Shown: positions 13,198-27,900, counted from the stretch's first letter. The stretch is 64,000 nucleotides of DNA from Sipunculus nudus (GCA_026874595.1 CM049317.1:55836118-55900117), one strand, 5' to 3'. Notes: generated by a model not told the origin, from the letters alone. Numbers and translations are program-made.

Positions 13198-14450
13198 TGT
13201 ATATTTATATATAACTAACTGGAAAAAAAAAGAATAAGAAAGAAGTGTGCGGGACACAAAATCCGATCATGTGTTATGTATTAATCGTGTATTATTCAAT
13301 TTCCCAGAGAGTTTAGGTCGGAAAAAAGGGGGGACTCGAGTCCCCTCTGAAAATGCTGTATATATTTACCACAAAGGTATTATTTTCAATTAGGACGTGT
13401 AATTCCTTCCTTGAATTCGGTTAAATAATACACCATGGGAACGGCAGCTCCCAGAGTGACAATGCCAGAGGTTCCTATGGAAAACTATGCAAAGCAGTCT
13501 TATTTCGCTAGCTCATTAATTTGCGGTATGTAATTAGGATCACCCACTAACAAGAGAGGGAACCCACGCAGGGCCAGCTAGTTTCATTAACATCGCCTTT
13601 GTGACTGTTCTAAACCTTGGTCGCCCTGACCCAAAGGGAAGCCAAGTGTACGCACGTAGTAGGATTTGACCGTCCCAAGAGACTCTGTATGCATCAGGCA
13701 TGCGGCTTCTCTGCTTTGCTGAATATCCAATGCTATTTACCTGGTATAATTTTCACATAATGGTGTGCAGCTGGGGAATGAAACGTTTTGCTTGTTTATG
13801 TGAGTGCGTTATTTGTTCCATTTCAACTTTTGAGATCGCTAACTGTAGTTCTGTTGCAAGTCACATTCGATTTTCTACCGTTTCTTTTGAGGATTTTAAT
13901 TTTTTTTCATGTCTATTTTGTTTTGTCTAATGTCAGTATTGAGTTCATGAATCAGGTTTAAATCTGCTGCGAGTCCCCCGCCGGCCTCTTTGTATGACAC
14001 CATGAACATTCTACCGTTAATTTTTTGAGTATTTCAAATTTGTCTGAAAGATAAATGTAAGATTTGGGTGATTTAGACACATTTGTAAATTACTTTCTGT
14101 ATACAGACTAAAAAAACATTGAAATTCTTGTATAAAGAATTCTGAATTATGGGATATACTTTTCTTACTGTATCTGTAATCGTCACAATCCGTTTTGAAT
14201 CATATTTTCTTACGAGAGTCTGTCAAAGTGCCTTGTCTTTAGTAGATATATTTTTGAGTTTGTTATTTAATTCTTGTCAACACTATTGATGATTTTATTG
14301 GTTCTTGTCAGAGCCCTGGATAATTATGAAGTTAACTTTGATCGACTGATATATAGACTTAACCTAAGCATCTACTATACCCGTAACAAAACTAATCCTA
14401 ACTAGAAACTCTTACGCATTTTCAGCTATATAGATGTATACAAAACATTA

Positions 14451-14452
<2 letters not shown>

Positions 14453-14509
<57 letters not shown>
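14453..14509. repeat. (TA)n microsatellite
   Basis: About 57 bp of TA repeats, followed within 150 bp by two G-runs (14560-14568 and 14651-14660). Confidence 0.95.
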
Positions 14510-14514
<5 letters not shown>

Positions 14515-14884
14515 ACCTCAGATGGTACCCAGATTTATTCGTTACCCTCATTAAGGAGGGGGGGGGGGAGGTCGAGATATTTGGAAATTCAAAAACTGCG
14601 TCATGCCAACATACGAGGGAACGTATAGCGGCCGAGGTCTGTGTGTGTGTGGGGGGGGGGGATGATTTGAGAGATTTTCTTGACAGGACCATTTTGGAAA
14701 ATAAATCTATAGGACATTTTCACCTTACGCAGAATCTAAAGGTTGCGTTCTTTAAATGGTAAAATGTCAGTTTAGAATATCCGGCAATTTGCCAACGTTT
14801 TGTTTTGGTCGAAAATGTTAAATATGCCTTTTATATAAAAAAAACATGTATTTCATAGGCCAGCTTTATAGTTTATTGAGTGAT

Positions 14885-15206
14885 TGTAGTAATAAAAACG
14901 GGAATTTCCTCTCTGCTCAGAAATGCAAGTCTAATAATAAGCGAACCAGCAGGATTTCCCTATATTTCTTTATATATTATGTTTGCATATTATGTATCAT
15001 GCGCTTTGGTAATGTGTACGAGTCAATATATATTTTATTCAACAATATAATTAATATGTTGCAACAATTTCATTCTTCATAGATTGTTTCCATTTTTATA
15101 TTTACATTTAATATCTTATCTTTCGCGTTGTTTAATAAAATAATATAACATTGGTTAAAAGCATAATTATTTATCATTCAGTATTATCAAAAGGGGGTAA
15201 TCTGAA
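14885..15206. mobile_element. Palindromic GGGGTAATCTGA element, partial copy
   Basis: Shares GTATCATGCGCTTTGGTAAT, CAATATAATTAATATG, TTAAAAGCATAATTATTTATC and a terminal AGGGGGTAATCTGA with the copy at 41816. The left boundary is uncertain. Confidence 0.5.
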
Positions 15207-16309
15207 CAGGGCGGAGTAAAGCATCGCATACTTTAATTTTCTCCCTATAGGCTTCGGTATTTACACTGAAAGCAGAACGGAGAAAATTCACTTGTTGGAA
15301 GCTCGGTTCTTCCAAGTTACGGAATTTGAATACGGAATTTTAATCCTTACACAGATTTATCAGTTCTGTATTAGTTCAAATGATGGAATAATTTAAAATA
15401 GTTTAACATGTTTGGAAAGAACACAATAAATTACCTGTCGTTTAAGTAATAATGATCATGACACATTACTAAAAGACAAGCTAAGCATGTTGTATTTGAA
15501 AGCATATTTGGGATATGGAAAATATTACTACATACCGTTTTATAATTTAATGTTTCAATGCGATAACTGAGTGTTTGTTAATATCTGATAGTTCTGATAC
15601 TTAGATAGCAATGTGCCTATGGCTCAAACAATATGCCAATGAGTTTGGTAAGCAAAAGATTTACCCATTAGGGGGCAATTTGCGGGAAGATACTGCTTAT
15701 AACCACTTCACAACTGATGTATCAGTTATAGGATCTTAATAAGAGCAAAAATGCAGAAGAGAGTTGCCATTTAAACCTCTGTGTAATGTAATCTTTGAAA
15801 TTAAATCTTTACAAATACAACCTAATGAGTGTAAAACACGACATGGTTGATAATATTTTAATTCCCATTAGAGAGGGCTCATTTGATTTTAAATTAAATT
15901 TATAATTAATTTCTTTTGATTTATTGATCAATGAGATGAAATAATAATTATGGTGGTTTTCTGTCGTGAACCTTACTAGGCTGAAATTTATGTCCAATTG
16001 TATTCCACTAAGGCACCTTTTAACATACTAAGTATGTTTAATATACACTAAATATAGTGTTCTCTAAATAAAAACTTGATATCTTCCAATATTTCATGCT
16101 AAAATGGTTTGCTTATTTTAGTAAAAATTTGGGAAAAAAAAGCTTAAACCGTGCGCGATCAGTTGTGCTACATATAAACATAGGCGCACGTCACCGCGCG
16201 ACTTCGCAAACCAAGCTTTTTCAGGTTTCCTACGGGCGTTACTCCCGTGTTTCCTAATTTGTCTTAATTCCAGTTTTGGAGTTGTCATGTACGCGCAAGA
16301 TCATACCTC
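15207..16309. other. Stretch without a recognised gene
   Basis: AT-rich sequence with short frames. A small hairpin (ACGGGCGTTACTCCCGT) lies at about 16231. Nothing else was recognised. Confidence 0.5.
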
Positions 16310-16500
16310 TGGTTACGCAGTCTTGTTATGGTAAGAAGACGCACACGGACTGTATTTACTCATACACAAAGCCGTAACAACGTATAAAACAAGTTAAGTG
16401 GACAAAACAAGTCCGAGTGCATGGAAGGTTTTGCTCGGAGTTTTTTTTTTTATATTCAGCCAAAATAAACTTATGGCGTGAGATAATGTACATATTATTG
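16310..16500. repeat. Dispersed repeat, copy 2 (pair with 12640-12815)
   Basis: GCAGTCTTGTTATGGTAAGA, GGACTGTATTTACTCATAC, AAAACAAGTTAAGTGGA and CTTATGGCGTGAGATAATG correspond in order to the copy at 12640. Confidence 0.5.
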
Positions 16501-17208
16501 CAGATTTATATACCTTTGAATAGAAACAGCTTGGTCACGTGAAAGGTAACTCCATGGCCAAATTGTACCCGTTTAAGTGTAATCTCTAAAACCACTATAT
16601 CAAACTGATAAACTACATATCATGATAAAACCTTTTTCAACGAAGTGTGCCATATTTGTTTATGAAAAATGACCTTAACCTACCTGTTTGTGCATCATGT
16701 GTATCTGAAAATAATACTTTAGGAGCTGATTCAGCAATTCGACATCCGGTATTTCCTACAATAGCATGGCATTAAGACTAGATTCCGTAATGGTATATCA
16801 GGTTAAATGCCTTAAAGAGATCTGGAGCAAAGATCCATACTTCCTACTTGAAAGATCAGCATTAAACCTACGAGGAAAGATAATTAGGCCCCTGTATAAT
16901 TCGTAATAAGACAGCCAGGTCTTTCATCCGATCCCAAGCAGCAACATTTATATCAGTGAGTGGTAGCTACGACCACGGGAAAAAACTTGGTTTATTTTAT
17001 ACGAAGCGATAATCGAGGATCTGAAGTGGCGATCTTTGAAATAGGATAACCGGAAACTATCCTTAAATTTACCTTTTCTATGTATTATCAAACCACTCAT
17101 ACCCCAAAAAAAGTTTTTTTTAAATTAAATAATCATACCGTTTATCCAGATTACCTAAAAAATTGAATGGATTGTCCCTTTAGTATTTAACTAGCCCTCC
17201 TAAAAATT

Positions 17209-17566
17209 CAGGGGCGTCAATTTAGGGGCAATGAGGGGTATATATCCACCACCACACAACAGGGGGATTTTAAAAGTAGGCATCCTTCCACTCAGATAAT
17301 ATTATATTTATATTTTGGAAATAATATATATTAATGAACGGATTATAGACTTTGGTTCCATTCATCAGTTTACTGTGAAACATTGAAAACTAACACTGGT
17401 TTAGAATTAACCTATCCTTGAAATAAATTACCTTATTTTCTAAAACCTTATACATTTGAAATATGATTAAATATACATTTGAAATGTGTCATACAGATGC
17501 TAATATATTTGAAATGTGTCATACAGACGCTAAAAGGCTTACATACACACCCACCACACACACACG

Positions 17567-17597
<31 letters not shown>

Positions 17598-17693
17598 GGG
17601 GTGTGCGTTCGCGTTAGTGTATACGTGTGTGTATGCGAGTCATCCACCCCCCCCCCCCCCCCATCCTCCACCCTGGTAGATAATTTAACGCTG
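17209..17693. mobile_element. Non-autonomous hAT-like element, CAGTGGCGTC family, opposite orientation
   Basis: The left end is CAGGGGCGTCAATTT and the right end is AATTTAACGCTG. The flanks TAAAAATT (17201-17208) and TCAAAATT (17694-17701) agree at 7 of 8 positions. The interior is the reverse complement of the copies at 35560 and 54581, including the GGTTCCATTCAT and CCTTATTTTCTAAAA blocks, the TA tract and a poly-C tract. A short direct duplication containing TTTGAAATGTGTCATACAGA lies at 17479-17530. Confidence 0.75.
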
Positions 17694-17984
17694 TCAAAAT
17701 TTCATCAGAATTGGTTCACTACTGTTTGCGTAAAATTGCAGACGAACCATAGAGCTAATGGAGATGCACAATACCTTTTCCGGTGGAGTGTTGGGGTAGT
17801 TGTAGGACACGTGTTTGCTGCATCGATAACGAAAGCATGTCAGCCTTCGATTCCTAGTTGGTAACATAAGCCACTATTTGCATTGATTGTGATATGTCTG
17901 TACACTAAAAAAAGTATCCCAGTTTTAGAGCCGCACGCCCACGTATCTGTCGAAAATCCTAAATTATGTCTTTATATAGGTGAA

Positions 17985-18060
17985 AGAAACAATGGTTACT
18001 AGAAGTCTGCATTCTAATGAATGCAAGCCTCCACCTTGTGAGGATCCCTATTTTGGGATA
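17985..18060. repeat. Fragment of the dispersed repeat family seen at 11560 and 53105 (reverse)
   Basis: AATGCAAGCCTCCACCTTGTGAGGATCCCTATTTTGG is the reverse complement of the GGTGGAGGCTTGCATT end of that family. Confidence 0.4.
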
Positions 18061-18070
18061 TTTTATACAC

Positions 18071-18156
18071 ACATATAATATATATATATAGATACTATAT
18101 ATATATATATATATAGATACTTTATATATACATATATATATATATATGTTCATACA

Positions 18157-18210
<54 letters not shown>
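18071..18210. repeat. Compound (TA)n microsatellite
   Basis: TA repeats broken by GATAC and CATA interruptions, with a pure run at 18164-18210. A further shorter tract lies at 18352-18377. Confidence 0.9.
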
Positions 18211-18214
<4 letters not shown>

Positions 18215-18346
18215 TGTTTAAAGTTGGATTTCGTTCAGCTGAATAATAAAATTAGCAGTTTAGACTGTTTTTTCCATACGTTCTTCAAAATAAAAATTAT
18301 TCATTATTTGGCATTTAACTACTCTTTGCTAAGGTATAAATATTAT

Positions 18347-18377
<31 letters not shown>

Positions 18378-18382
<5 letters not shown>

Positions 18383-21300
18383 CATATTTTAATATTTTAT
18401 ATTTAAGCATTAACAGACTCTTTTTTTTCTCTCTCCTATACCTGCCCGGCCTCGCTTTACCTGAAACTCTTTCTCTGCAGACAGCATGTTGATGTAAACA
18501 AATAACTTGAACAAACATATGTATATAGGATCTGAGGCCTTATATACAAAGTGATACAAGAATTGACAGGATGCGGATTATCACAAGAGACACTTTGTTC
18601 CGTGGCGATAGTCACAGGACTCTGGGTCGCAGGTGTCCCCCGGAGTGTCAGATGCCAGACTACAAGGCAGCCCTGTTGATTTTTCTCCTATGATCCATGA
18701 ATCGGGGAGCGCCACACAGGCCATACGCTCTGAACCGCGTATCCTTCGTCATCGCCCTGTTCCCCACGACATTTCAAACCCAATCATTTGAGAGACGCGA
18801 CATGTCCCGATGTCCCCTTTTATCATCTTATCATCATCATGTAAATTCTAATCTGCGATTTTTTTTATTATTTTTAAAAATTTATTTTCTATTTCATCAT
18901 TTCCATCTTTTATGTTAGCTAAACAGTTTACACTTTATGGAAGAACGTACTGTGCAGAAAATAAATGCTATTATAAATCATGGTTTGTTTTTTAATATGG
19001 GTTCGAGAAAAATAGACCCATTTCTCTTTTTTCCTCATTAGTTAAAAGATAAAGTGTATCTGTCAATATATATTTTTCATCTATATACCCCATTGTTCAT
19101 AACGTCATGGTTGTGGTTTACTGATATATTCACGGGAAACATATATGGTTCTTTTTATAGTTTATTATATTATGTTAAAGTTTGAGCATGTACGGGGTTT
19201 TGATTAAGGAAAAAAAATAAACTAATAGTAAGGTAAAACAGTGATATATTTATTTAATTCCATTTATACGATTTATTCTAGAGAGAGAAATTTAATTGAT
19301 GATCCGATCATAACCCTTTCTCTTCTTTCAGTCTGCTGGCCTGTCTGTTTGTTAACAGAAACTGGAGAAACAGATAAACCAAAATTGAAGAGAGAATATT
19401 TCTCTGCATATTATTCTGCATATTTCCTATTTCGCTGCTAATATTTCCTTTCCCGTGTCTCCATTTATTCCGAGGAATTCACTTTTAATGTTAAAAAATA
19501 AAAGTTAATGTTGGATATGAAATGTCATTTTACTACACAATTAAAAAACAGCCGGTAGTGGCTTATTTTAAAGTTTAAGTTACAAAAACTGCACATCTAT
19601 AATATAAAACTTGAAAGCACTGTTAAGAGTACAGTCTATGGCAGAAAGAAGATATTGAATTACATTAATTAATTGTCGTTTGTTCCTATATACAGCAAAG
19701 GTTACAGTAGAAATGTGTCCAATTCATAACACCAGTAAAAAGACCAGAAAAATATAAATTCAAATTTGACTAAAGAAAATAATTTCAATCGAGAGTTTTG
19801 AATACTGGTCTATTCCAAAGCCAACTGTGAACTTTTTTGCAAATTGTTTTAATTTATTCAGTGCTACCAATATGAGGCAATATGTCTGTGAACTTCTTGG
19901 TTTATGTTGAAAGCCGCATAAAATTTACATAAAACTTTTTCTTATTTTTTAAAGATGTTTTAGTAAAGGACAAATGTCAGAATATTACAGATCAATCGTT
20001 GCAGTCAATGTTGCAGTGTAATTATCGGTAATACAAAAGACAGCAATAGTAAAACATATATTATAATTAAGTTTGATGATTATAAATGAGAAAACGTTAA
20101 GTATCTGGCAATGTTCTCTACATTAATGATCAACATAATGATGATTTTGATGATGATTATCAATTTAATTGATAATAATTATTGAGTGTTATACATATAT
20201 TACAACTATTGTTTTGTCGTTTAATTTTATTGGCATTACTCTCTTATACAGTTATCATTACTGAATTTTAAATATTATTATGAATATTCCTAATATCTAT
20301 TATTGAAAATTTAGGATTATTTATTACATGATTTTATTATTATTTCCATATCATTATTGCCATTAATAACAGCACCATCATCATCATCATAATTATCATA
20401 ATCATCTGTCTCATAATTGCGTCGCTGTTGTTGTTATACTTATTATTATAATTGCACTATCATCTTTCATATTAGTATTTTTTCATCGCTATGATGGTTT
20501 CATACTGTTTGAAGTCGGTGGCTTAGTTTTAACGTGTAGAGTTCTTAACGGCAGCCAGCAATCAGAAGAACGCTCCTCCATTGCCGTGCTGGTATTTTAA
20601 TTACAACTCCAATAGAGTCGCTACGTGTGACAAAGAGAGATTATAAAACAGCCAAGCCGGTACACGCCTTTCTCCTTAGCGCCCAGCCGTGCTGGTGTTT
20701 CATATCACGACCGTCTGCGTTATCATAAGGATATTCCATCATGCGTGATAACAGAGATAGCTAATGATGAGAGCCCTCCCACTCTCAGCATCCAATATGG
20801 GATAATAATACTCCACATACAGAGACAAGGCAATTATATAATGACACTGTGTCCATGCTGACTTGCATTCCAGTACAATACAATGAGGAAATCAGGGATT
20901 TTTTCTTAATAGGAAAACATGATATAAATAACACCAAGCAATGTTTCCAAGGAACACAGTTTTGGGTTCTATTTTAACAAACTGGTGAGGATTCCCATTG
21001 CTTGCCTCTCTTCCTGCCGGATTACTGTTTGTCTACAATGACATAATTGCCGTGTTTGTGGCATCTAAGCAGGGTAGAAATTGAATATAACGTTGTATCA
21101 AGCAGTACCAAGCAACAGCAACCACTAGGACACGAAACCCAATCAGCTTCCTATTTGCTCCGTAGTTATATCTGGGATGACGTCACACGAATGTTCCAGG
21201 GTATTCCACACAGTTCTTGAACCGCCCAATGTTCAAAAGTTTCGGAACACGCACAAGAAACTACGATCTAAGTACAGTTTTGTGTGTTTAAAATTACCAG

Positions 21301-21435
21301 TCGATCCAGGTCAAAGTGGTCATGTGATTTTTATTTTTTTTGGACAGAATGGGTGTTTGTAACCAGAGCGACTAATATCTAGGCAAGGCAATGTTATGTT
21401 GTTAAAAATACTATCATTTAAAACAACGATATATG

Positions 21436-21486
<51 letters not shown>

Positions 21487-22386
21487 GTGTTGTTTTATAC
21501 TGAATAGACTTGTCCAAAAGATAATGGGATTCATAACACAGGCCTTCTATCTTTCATAATAACTCTTAGTTTGTTCTCAAAATTTATAACACTAATTATA
21601 TCAACTAATTTAATGTCATTCAAAATAAGAGTTTTATGTTACACATTCTTTTGTTTCCAGTGGCGGCCCGCGATTACTAAATTATCTGGTCCAGTGGTTC
21701 GGTATATTACACTTGGACTGTAGTTTCATCAATTTGCGGTTTAACAAAAAAGGTGACACCAGTTTTCCACCCTGTTCAGGATAGATCAAAACAGATTTTT
21801 CTTTATTGTATTCTGTATTCTGGGTATAACCTCTGAGATCGTATGGCCACTTAATTAATACTTGAATTTTTTATATTTTCCTGGCTCTTTTATTTGCTGG
21901 CATTGAAGAATGTCTGTCCGTATTAATAGCTAAATCCCCTTGGATTACATAATTACATAATACAATAAGTATATCTCATCCTCCTTTTGACACAAATATT
22001 AATGTATTGAATGGTTGCTGAAATGACCAATGGCCTTGACTGCCGCCAGTTGGACTGAAATGTTTGATCATACGTGGGATTCCTGAAAGGAATCTATTCT
22101 AATATCTGGCTGTTTGTTTTGTTAATATCTACGTGTTTATAACATGTGGAGGGGGGGCCCGACAAAATGAACCAAACACATTGAACAAAGGGATCTGTGT
22201 TAAGGCAGACGAAACAAAGTTTTGCAAAGGGCGTTTTGCAACTGGTGACCTTACACCTCTCCCACATGAGCAAGCAACCAACTTAAGTTACATTTGTTTT
22301 ACCGTTTGTCAACAAAGCTGTGTTTACTAACAGTTAGTAGATAAACATACTCATACTTCCGTCACAGAAGCGTCATAAAAACTTTA
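18378..22386. other. Stretch without a recognised gene
   Basis: AT-rich sequence with a (TA)n tract at 21429-21480, ATC/ATT-rich low complexity around 20,130-20,480 and no frame with recognisable features. Confidence 0.55.
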
Positions 22387-22671
22387 GGCCAGAAAAATAA
22401 AAGGTATGGTTCTGAGGCACCGCATCAAACATTTTGATTTTGATTTTCATCTTTCAAGAAGATAAAATAATACAATTTTGATAGGATTTCCTTTGTTATG
22501 TAGTACTTCAACCTGTTTATAACAAAAAACCTGTTATTTTAATGCTTTTCCCTGATATGTGACTTTTTTTCGAAACATACAAAAAGGGTAAAAAATAAAA
22601 TACCGCCCGCCCGCAGTGATTTCTGAAAAAAAAAGTAACTGAGAACCATACCTTTTTTTATTTTTTTGGCC
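22387..22671. mobile_element. MITE with about 36-bp inverted ends (GGCC...GGTATGGTTCTCAGGCAC family), copy 1
   Basis: The ends GGCCAGAAAAATAAAAGG and CCTTTTTTTATTTTTTTGGC are inverted, followed inward by TATGGTTCTGAGGCACC and its complement. The interior has blocks shared with three copies at the right end of the window: GATTTTCATCTTTCAAGA, GGATTTCCTTTGTTATG and CCGCCCGCCCGCAGTGATTT. It has no coding capacity. Confidence 0.75.
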
Positions 22672-23514
22672 TTATCTATTTATTTAATTCATTTACCGTG
22701 TGAATTTCTTAGTGATACATGTACATCATATTTTACAGTATTATCTATTTTATATTTTATGTTTTCTTATAGATTATCTACTCAGCTATGATATTCATGT
22801 GTATTGAAATGTTTGTTAAGCGTTTTAGAGCACATGTGTGGTTTAACGCTATATAAAAAAATATTAATTATTTAATTCCCTAGGAATATTCAATAATATG
22901 TACATAGATTAAGCCAGATATATCATGTCTTAAATTGTCCTGAATGTAAGAATTTATAAGAAAAATATATATCATGTTTGTATAATATGATTATATTTAT
23001 ATATTCCATACAGCTTCCTGTTGGACATTTATTTTCTCGTAGAAAAAAATGTCCCAGTAATAGTTATTCAGGAAAGGCGATTTAAAAAAGAGTTTTGGCA
23101 AGTTCAAGTGCTTCTCATCCCTAAACGATTCGTTTGTTGATGTTTCCCCCTCCAAAAACACGATAGAACTCCCTGTTTCTTTAACACTTAAGTAAGATTA
23201 AAAAAATCATAATAACTCATACACACACACCGAAATAACTGTATCAGTAACTTCGTCATTTAAAGTTTCCCATTAATATTATATCCCATATTTTATTAAT
23301 TCGTTTCATTTTAGTTGTATTCATTTTCATTTATCAAATTATTCCAGATTTTTTTTTATATTGAAAGGTGATTCTTGAAGGGTATATAATTACCGATTGT
23401 ATATACGTTTATTATTTGTATCTGGTACGGTGGCATTTTGATAATCCCTGTTTGAATTTAAACTTTAAATAAGCAGTATATAATTGCGTTTTATATAAAC
23501 ATATATGTATATAG

Positions 23515-23703
23515 CATGGGCCTGGGCAGTCTAGGGGTAAAACGCTTGGCTCTCTCCGATGGCTATCTGGGTGGGTTGTAGTTATCTAGGCTGATGGTTT
23601 TCTCCGGGTTCTCCGGTTTCCTCCAACCCTACAGAACGCCACGTGCCGCGTTTAGTTATGATAACTATCTGTAAAATCCATGTAAAATAAATAACTTTAT
23701 ACT
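23515..23703 (+). mobile_element. tRNA-derived SINE with V-type central domain, copy lacking the B box
   Basis: It is flanked by a 13-bp perfect duplication TATATGTATATAG (23502-23514 and 23704-23716). The head has GGGCAGTCTAGGGGTAAAAC like a tRNA A-box region. The middle has TCTCCGGGTTCTCCGGTTTC followed by CTCCAACC, very like the conserved V domain of V-SINEs (in molluscs, the RUDI group). The tail is AAATCCATGTAAAATAAATA. Compared with the copy at 43041 it lacks the segment holding GGTTCGATCCC, so its promoter is probably dead. Confidence 0.75.
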
Positions 23704-23716
23704 TATATGTATATAG

Positions 23717-24898
23717 TTGTGCTAGCCATGTTTAACTTTAATCCATGTCTTACTTGGATTAACTTTATCGATTAACAGTTCATTTATAGACTGGTTTCAT
23801 ACAAACATTATTTAAATAACACTTTAATTAAATGCACGGGAGGCCACAAAGTCGATTTCAATGTGTCTCTGCGCCTTTTCTTTAGATAATAGTCACCTAG
23901 GGCATTAAGACGAACACGCAAAGCATTCAAAGAAGCACCGCGTTTTCTGCGTGGTGCCACCCGTAGCCGGGCAGGTCGCACGTTCAGACAATCACCTCTG
24001 GCCAGTAATATTTCCTCCCATTAGTTTTAAAATGTCTGTGGCCTGAGGTGAGCAGGTTTCTTGAGCAGCGTCTGTGAGTGTTTGTAGCAGACGACACTTG
24101 TACGTTGCAGATGACAGTTTTAGTTAAATGTACCGACCGCCACTCCCGGCCGTTATTTAAGTAAAGTGCTAATACAAAACAAATCTGGTTGCAGGGAATA
24201 CTGTACATTAAGGTGAAAAACCATGAAAGCAATGGCCAAACAAAGTGATAACTTGCTTAAAACGCTACAGGTACAATTTAAAATGGTTTAATTAACAACA
24301 TACATCATGCAAAAATGCCTTTACAGCATTTAAAAGTTATTGAAGAGATATGAGGCTGTTTTAAAATAGATGTTTCAAAATATAACTATGTATACATTTA
24401 CCTTCAATTATTGTATAGATTATTTTTTATTAGATAACTACCAAGAAGTTAACACATAAAACAATGCAGAAACATAAATAGGAATATATAAATATAAACA
24501 GGCTTTTGACAGAGACTTTATTAAAGATATCCACACAAACGCCCACACAAATATTTATTATTTTATTATTATTGTTATTTGTTTTATTATTATTATTATT
24601 ATTATTGACTAAGTCACTATACCCATCGCTGGCTGCCTATAAAGGACCCAGTCAATTGTTTAAACACTCACTTCATTTACATACACATATTCATTTACTT
24701 TCGATTATTTTATCAACTAAAACACTTCGCTGACAAATTACATTTCACTGTTATCAATACATCACTAATCAGTATTTCACTCTAATCAAATAACCATTAA
24801 TGACACGATTTCTAATCATAAAATAACTCGATAATGACAAAGAATGCAAAATTTTGTTCGCTTTCACATTTAACCTTTCAAAATTTGACACATATGTA

Positions 24899-24967
<69 letters not shown>

Positions 24968-27900
24968 ATATGAATTCTGGAAAGATAGCTACGATTATCA
25001 GTTATGTTTTTTTATTTTGTAATGAATCAGAGTAAAACTCGAAATCAAAATCAATAAGTGTATAAGTTATAATAATTCCGACTAGACAGGTAAGATTTAT
25101 GGAATTGTACCACACATAAAAAAAACAGTTGGCTTCATTAGATTTATTTGCAAAAACAACTGAATTCTCACTGTCGAAAGGCGTGCCTGGGCAACACAGC
25201 AGATGTTTGAAGACATCCATAGTAAGTTGGGGGATGTAGGTGAAAGTTTAGAATTCTGAACAAGGTTGACACCTGTGTGGAAGCAATGGGCACCATTACA
25301 TCTTGATTGACTAAGGTTTGAATTTCCGGTCCCTGGGGTGTCGTGTGACACGTGACCTGATGCCGTGATGTATTACCAGGGAGACGCCAGAATCACGTGA
25401 GATGCCAAGGACCAATCAACGTGTGACTAATGCTAAACTCGAACCATATTTTGGATGACGTTTACTTATTAAATCAATTTTACAGGTTTGTTCAAACTTG
25501 GTATGGATGTGGACAAATTTATGAGGTCGGGGGGGGGGGGGGGGATAACAAAAAATGAAAAGAACGAGATTCGGTGAAAAAGAAAGTAGCAAGACTAACT
25601 TATGAGCGGACAACACTAAGGCTAATGGCTAAGGGTGTCAGACAATGAATGAAGTCTGGGAATCCAATCAGATATGACCATAGAGAGATATGACTATAGA
25701 AGAAAACTAACAAATGCGGAATATGACGCTTAAAAGGAGAGATACCACATGTAGTGAGAAGGGAACCAGTCTAAGGTGTGAGAAGGGTACCAGTACAGAA
25801 CAAAGCAGAAAGACACCAGATTTAACACAAGAAAAAAACTGAATAATTGCTATGGAAACAAGCTTATTTCTGATTCCAAGGTTACCACAAAAAGGCGGAA
25901 ACAGCTGCAGAATCAAATCGAGGCAGCGGAAACAGCTGCAGAGAATTGGAAACTGAAACTAGAATCATAATTTATGCATCACAAAATTTTAAAAGTGCAT
26001 TTTATTAAAGGACGCCAGCCATTTTTCTTTGTGCGATGAGCTTTACAACAGGTCAGATGAGGAATGATTCTGTCACGTGACAACCTCAGGTATTATCGAA
26101 AATCTTTACCTAATTCTAATAAATTGAAACTAATTATTCTTATCATACTCTTAAAATAACTGGTATATCTGGGAAATAAGACGGATTTGTAATGTGTTAT
26201 GTTTTGTCTTATTTTAATCAAATATATAATTTTAATGATCCTTCACCTATTTTTTCTGTGTTAGAGCATTTTATCAATTGCACTTGGAACACCGTGCTAC
26301 AAATACAAACCTTAACAATCCAAACATGACCAATTAGGGCAATTATTGAAATAGCATTCAGCTCCACTTACACGAACGGTATTGATGTTATCTTCACTAA
26401 ATGTAAAAACTGGACTGTCTCGTCCGGTGCATGCTATTTTGTAATCCAACAAGTCACCTCGCGCCTTTTACAGGCTGCAATTAACAAATAACACCTATTT
26501 GGACCCTGAGTAGTTCTAGCGAGAGGACAGCTACGGGGCGATGAACGGTTGATTCGCAGGTATACATGGCGCAAGAGTCCCTGTGAAGTAGCCGCCAAAC
26601 GCTCCACGACCTTTGAGCTTGACATGATAACCAGCTGCCAAAAGGTACCTAAAAACTCATCCTACACTTTCGCATCTTCCGCTCGCACCAGCGCGAGTGC
26701 AGGGATATTTAATAAGTAAGAGCGCGGAAATGCAACGCGAGTCTCGGTGAATGTCGGGGCCGGGGGAGTTCAGCGTTCTTCTGTGTCTCTCACCCACACA
26801 CATAGTACGCGGTTGATGTTGATCTTACATATTGGGGAAAAGTGACGTGTTGTTTTGTCTCAGTTGCGGCCATGTGGTGTGAATATTTGACACTCTGTGT
26901 ATACAGTATCACGAGACGGACGGGTGAAATATTTCTGGTATCTCTTGTCGTTATATTCAATTAATGGTGGAATAATGTCTCTTTATCAACATTTCTGTTA
27001 AATAACCATGTCATGAGATTTAATATTCTGTCTAAACAATACTAAGAGACAAAAGAGTGATATTTTTCTTTTTTATTTTTTGGTCATATGACGGATATTT
27101 AGCACCCGGACGGTACATAATTAAAGTATTACAATAAATGAACCCTAATTAGTGCATTTACGAAGTAAGCATAGCATTTTTGTTTCTCTAAATGCCCCTT
27201 TTTACGCTTAAATCGAGGGCTGCTTCTTGTATAAGCACAAGCAGTTAGGTTTATTATACTGTTTTGATCATTTGAAAAGTAACACACGGTTTTATATGGA
27301 GAAACTTCGATGTTCATCTCTTGTTTTAACCATTAATTAGTTTTATTTCGGACATTTAGGATAAACAATAAAAGTCAATCTTATACCTGTTTAAAACCAC
27401 TCCATACATACACAAGACACGATAAAACCATTGGCATGCGATAAGATAAATTGAATGGGCGGGTAAAAACAATCAATATTGATAACCGCAGAGAGCATAT
27501 GTGCCGGTTATGAGGTTGAAGGAGCTAGATCTATCTATATGAAGCAGGTTGTGTAGTTTGATGCCTAGGACCAGTTTACTTGACATGGACAACATTAGCA
27601 CCTTGATAAACTATGTAACTAATCGACTTGTGCCCAGTGAGCGTCGACACGATCTCAGGAAGAATTCCCCACCGCTTGGGCGTGTCGCGCCTCTGTGCTG
27701 ACGACACAGGCAGATCCGCCAACCCGTGGGCGCTAGAGACATAAATACTGTGACAGCATGGGTTAGCAGGCAAAGCGGGCTCACTAGACGAACTGGGAAG
27801 ACGGTGTGGAGGGCTGAACATTCAAGCTCTGACGCACGCGCACAACGGCCAGAAGAAACGTTTTCGTAGTTGGTGTTAAGTGGCATTTAGGAAACTTAAA

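Noticed and set aside
17463-17864. 133-codon plus-strand frame with an IYIYIY and poly-Pro stretch
   Set aside because: It is the translation of the (TA)n and poly-C tracts of the hAT-like element at 17209-17693.
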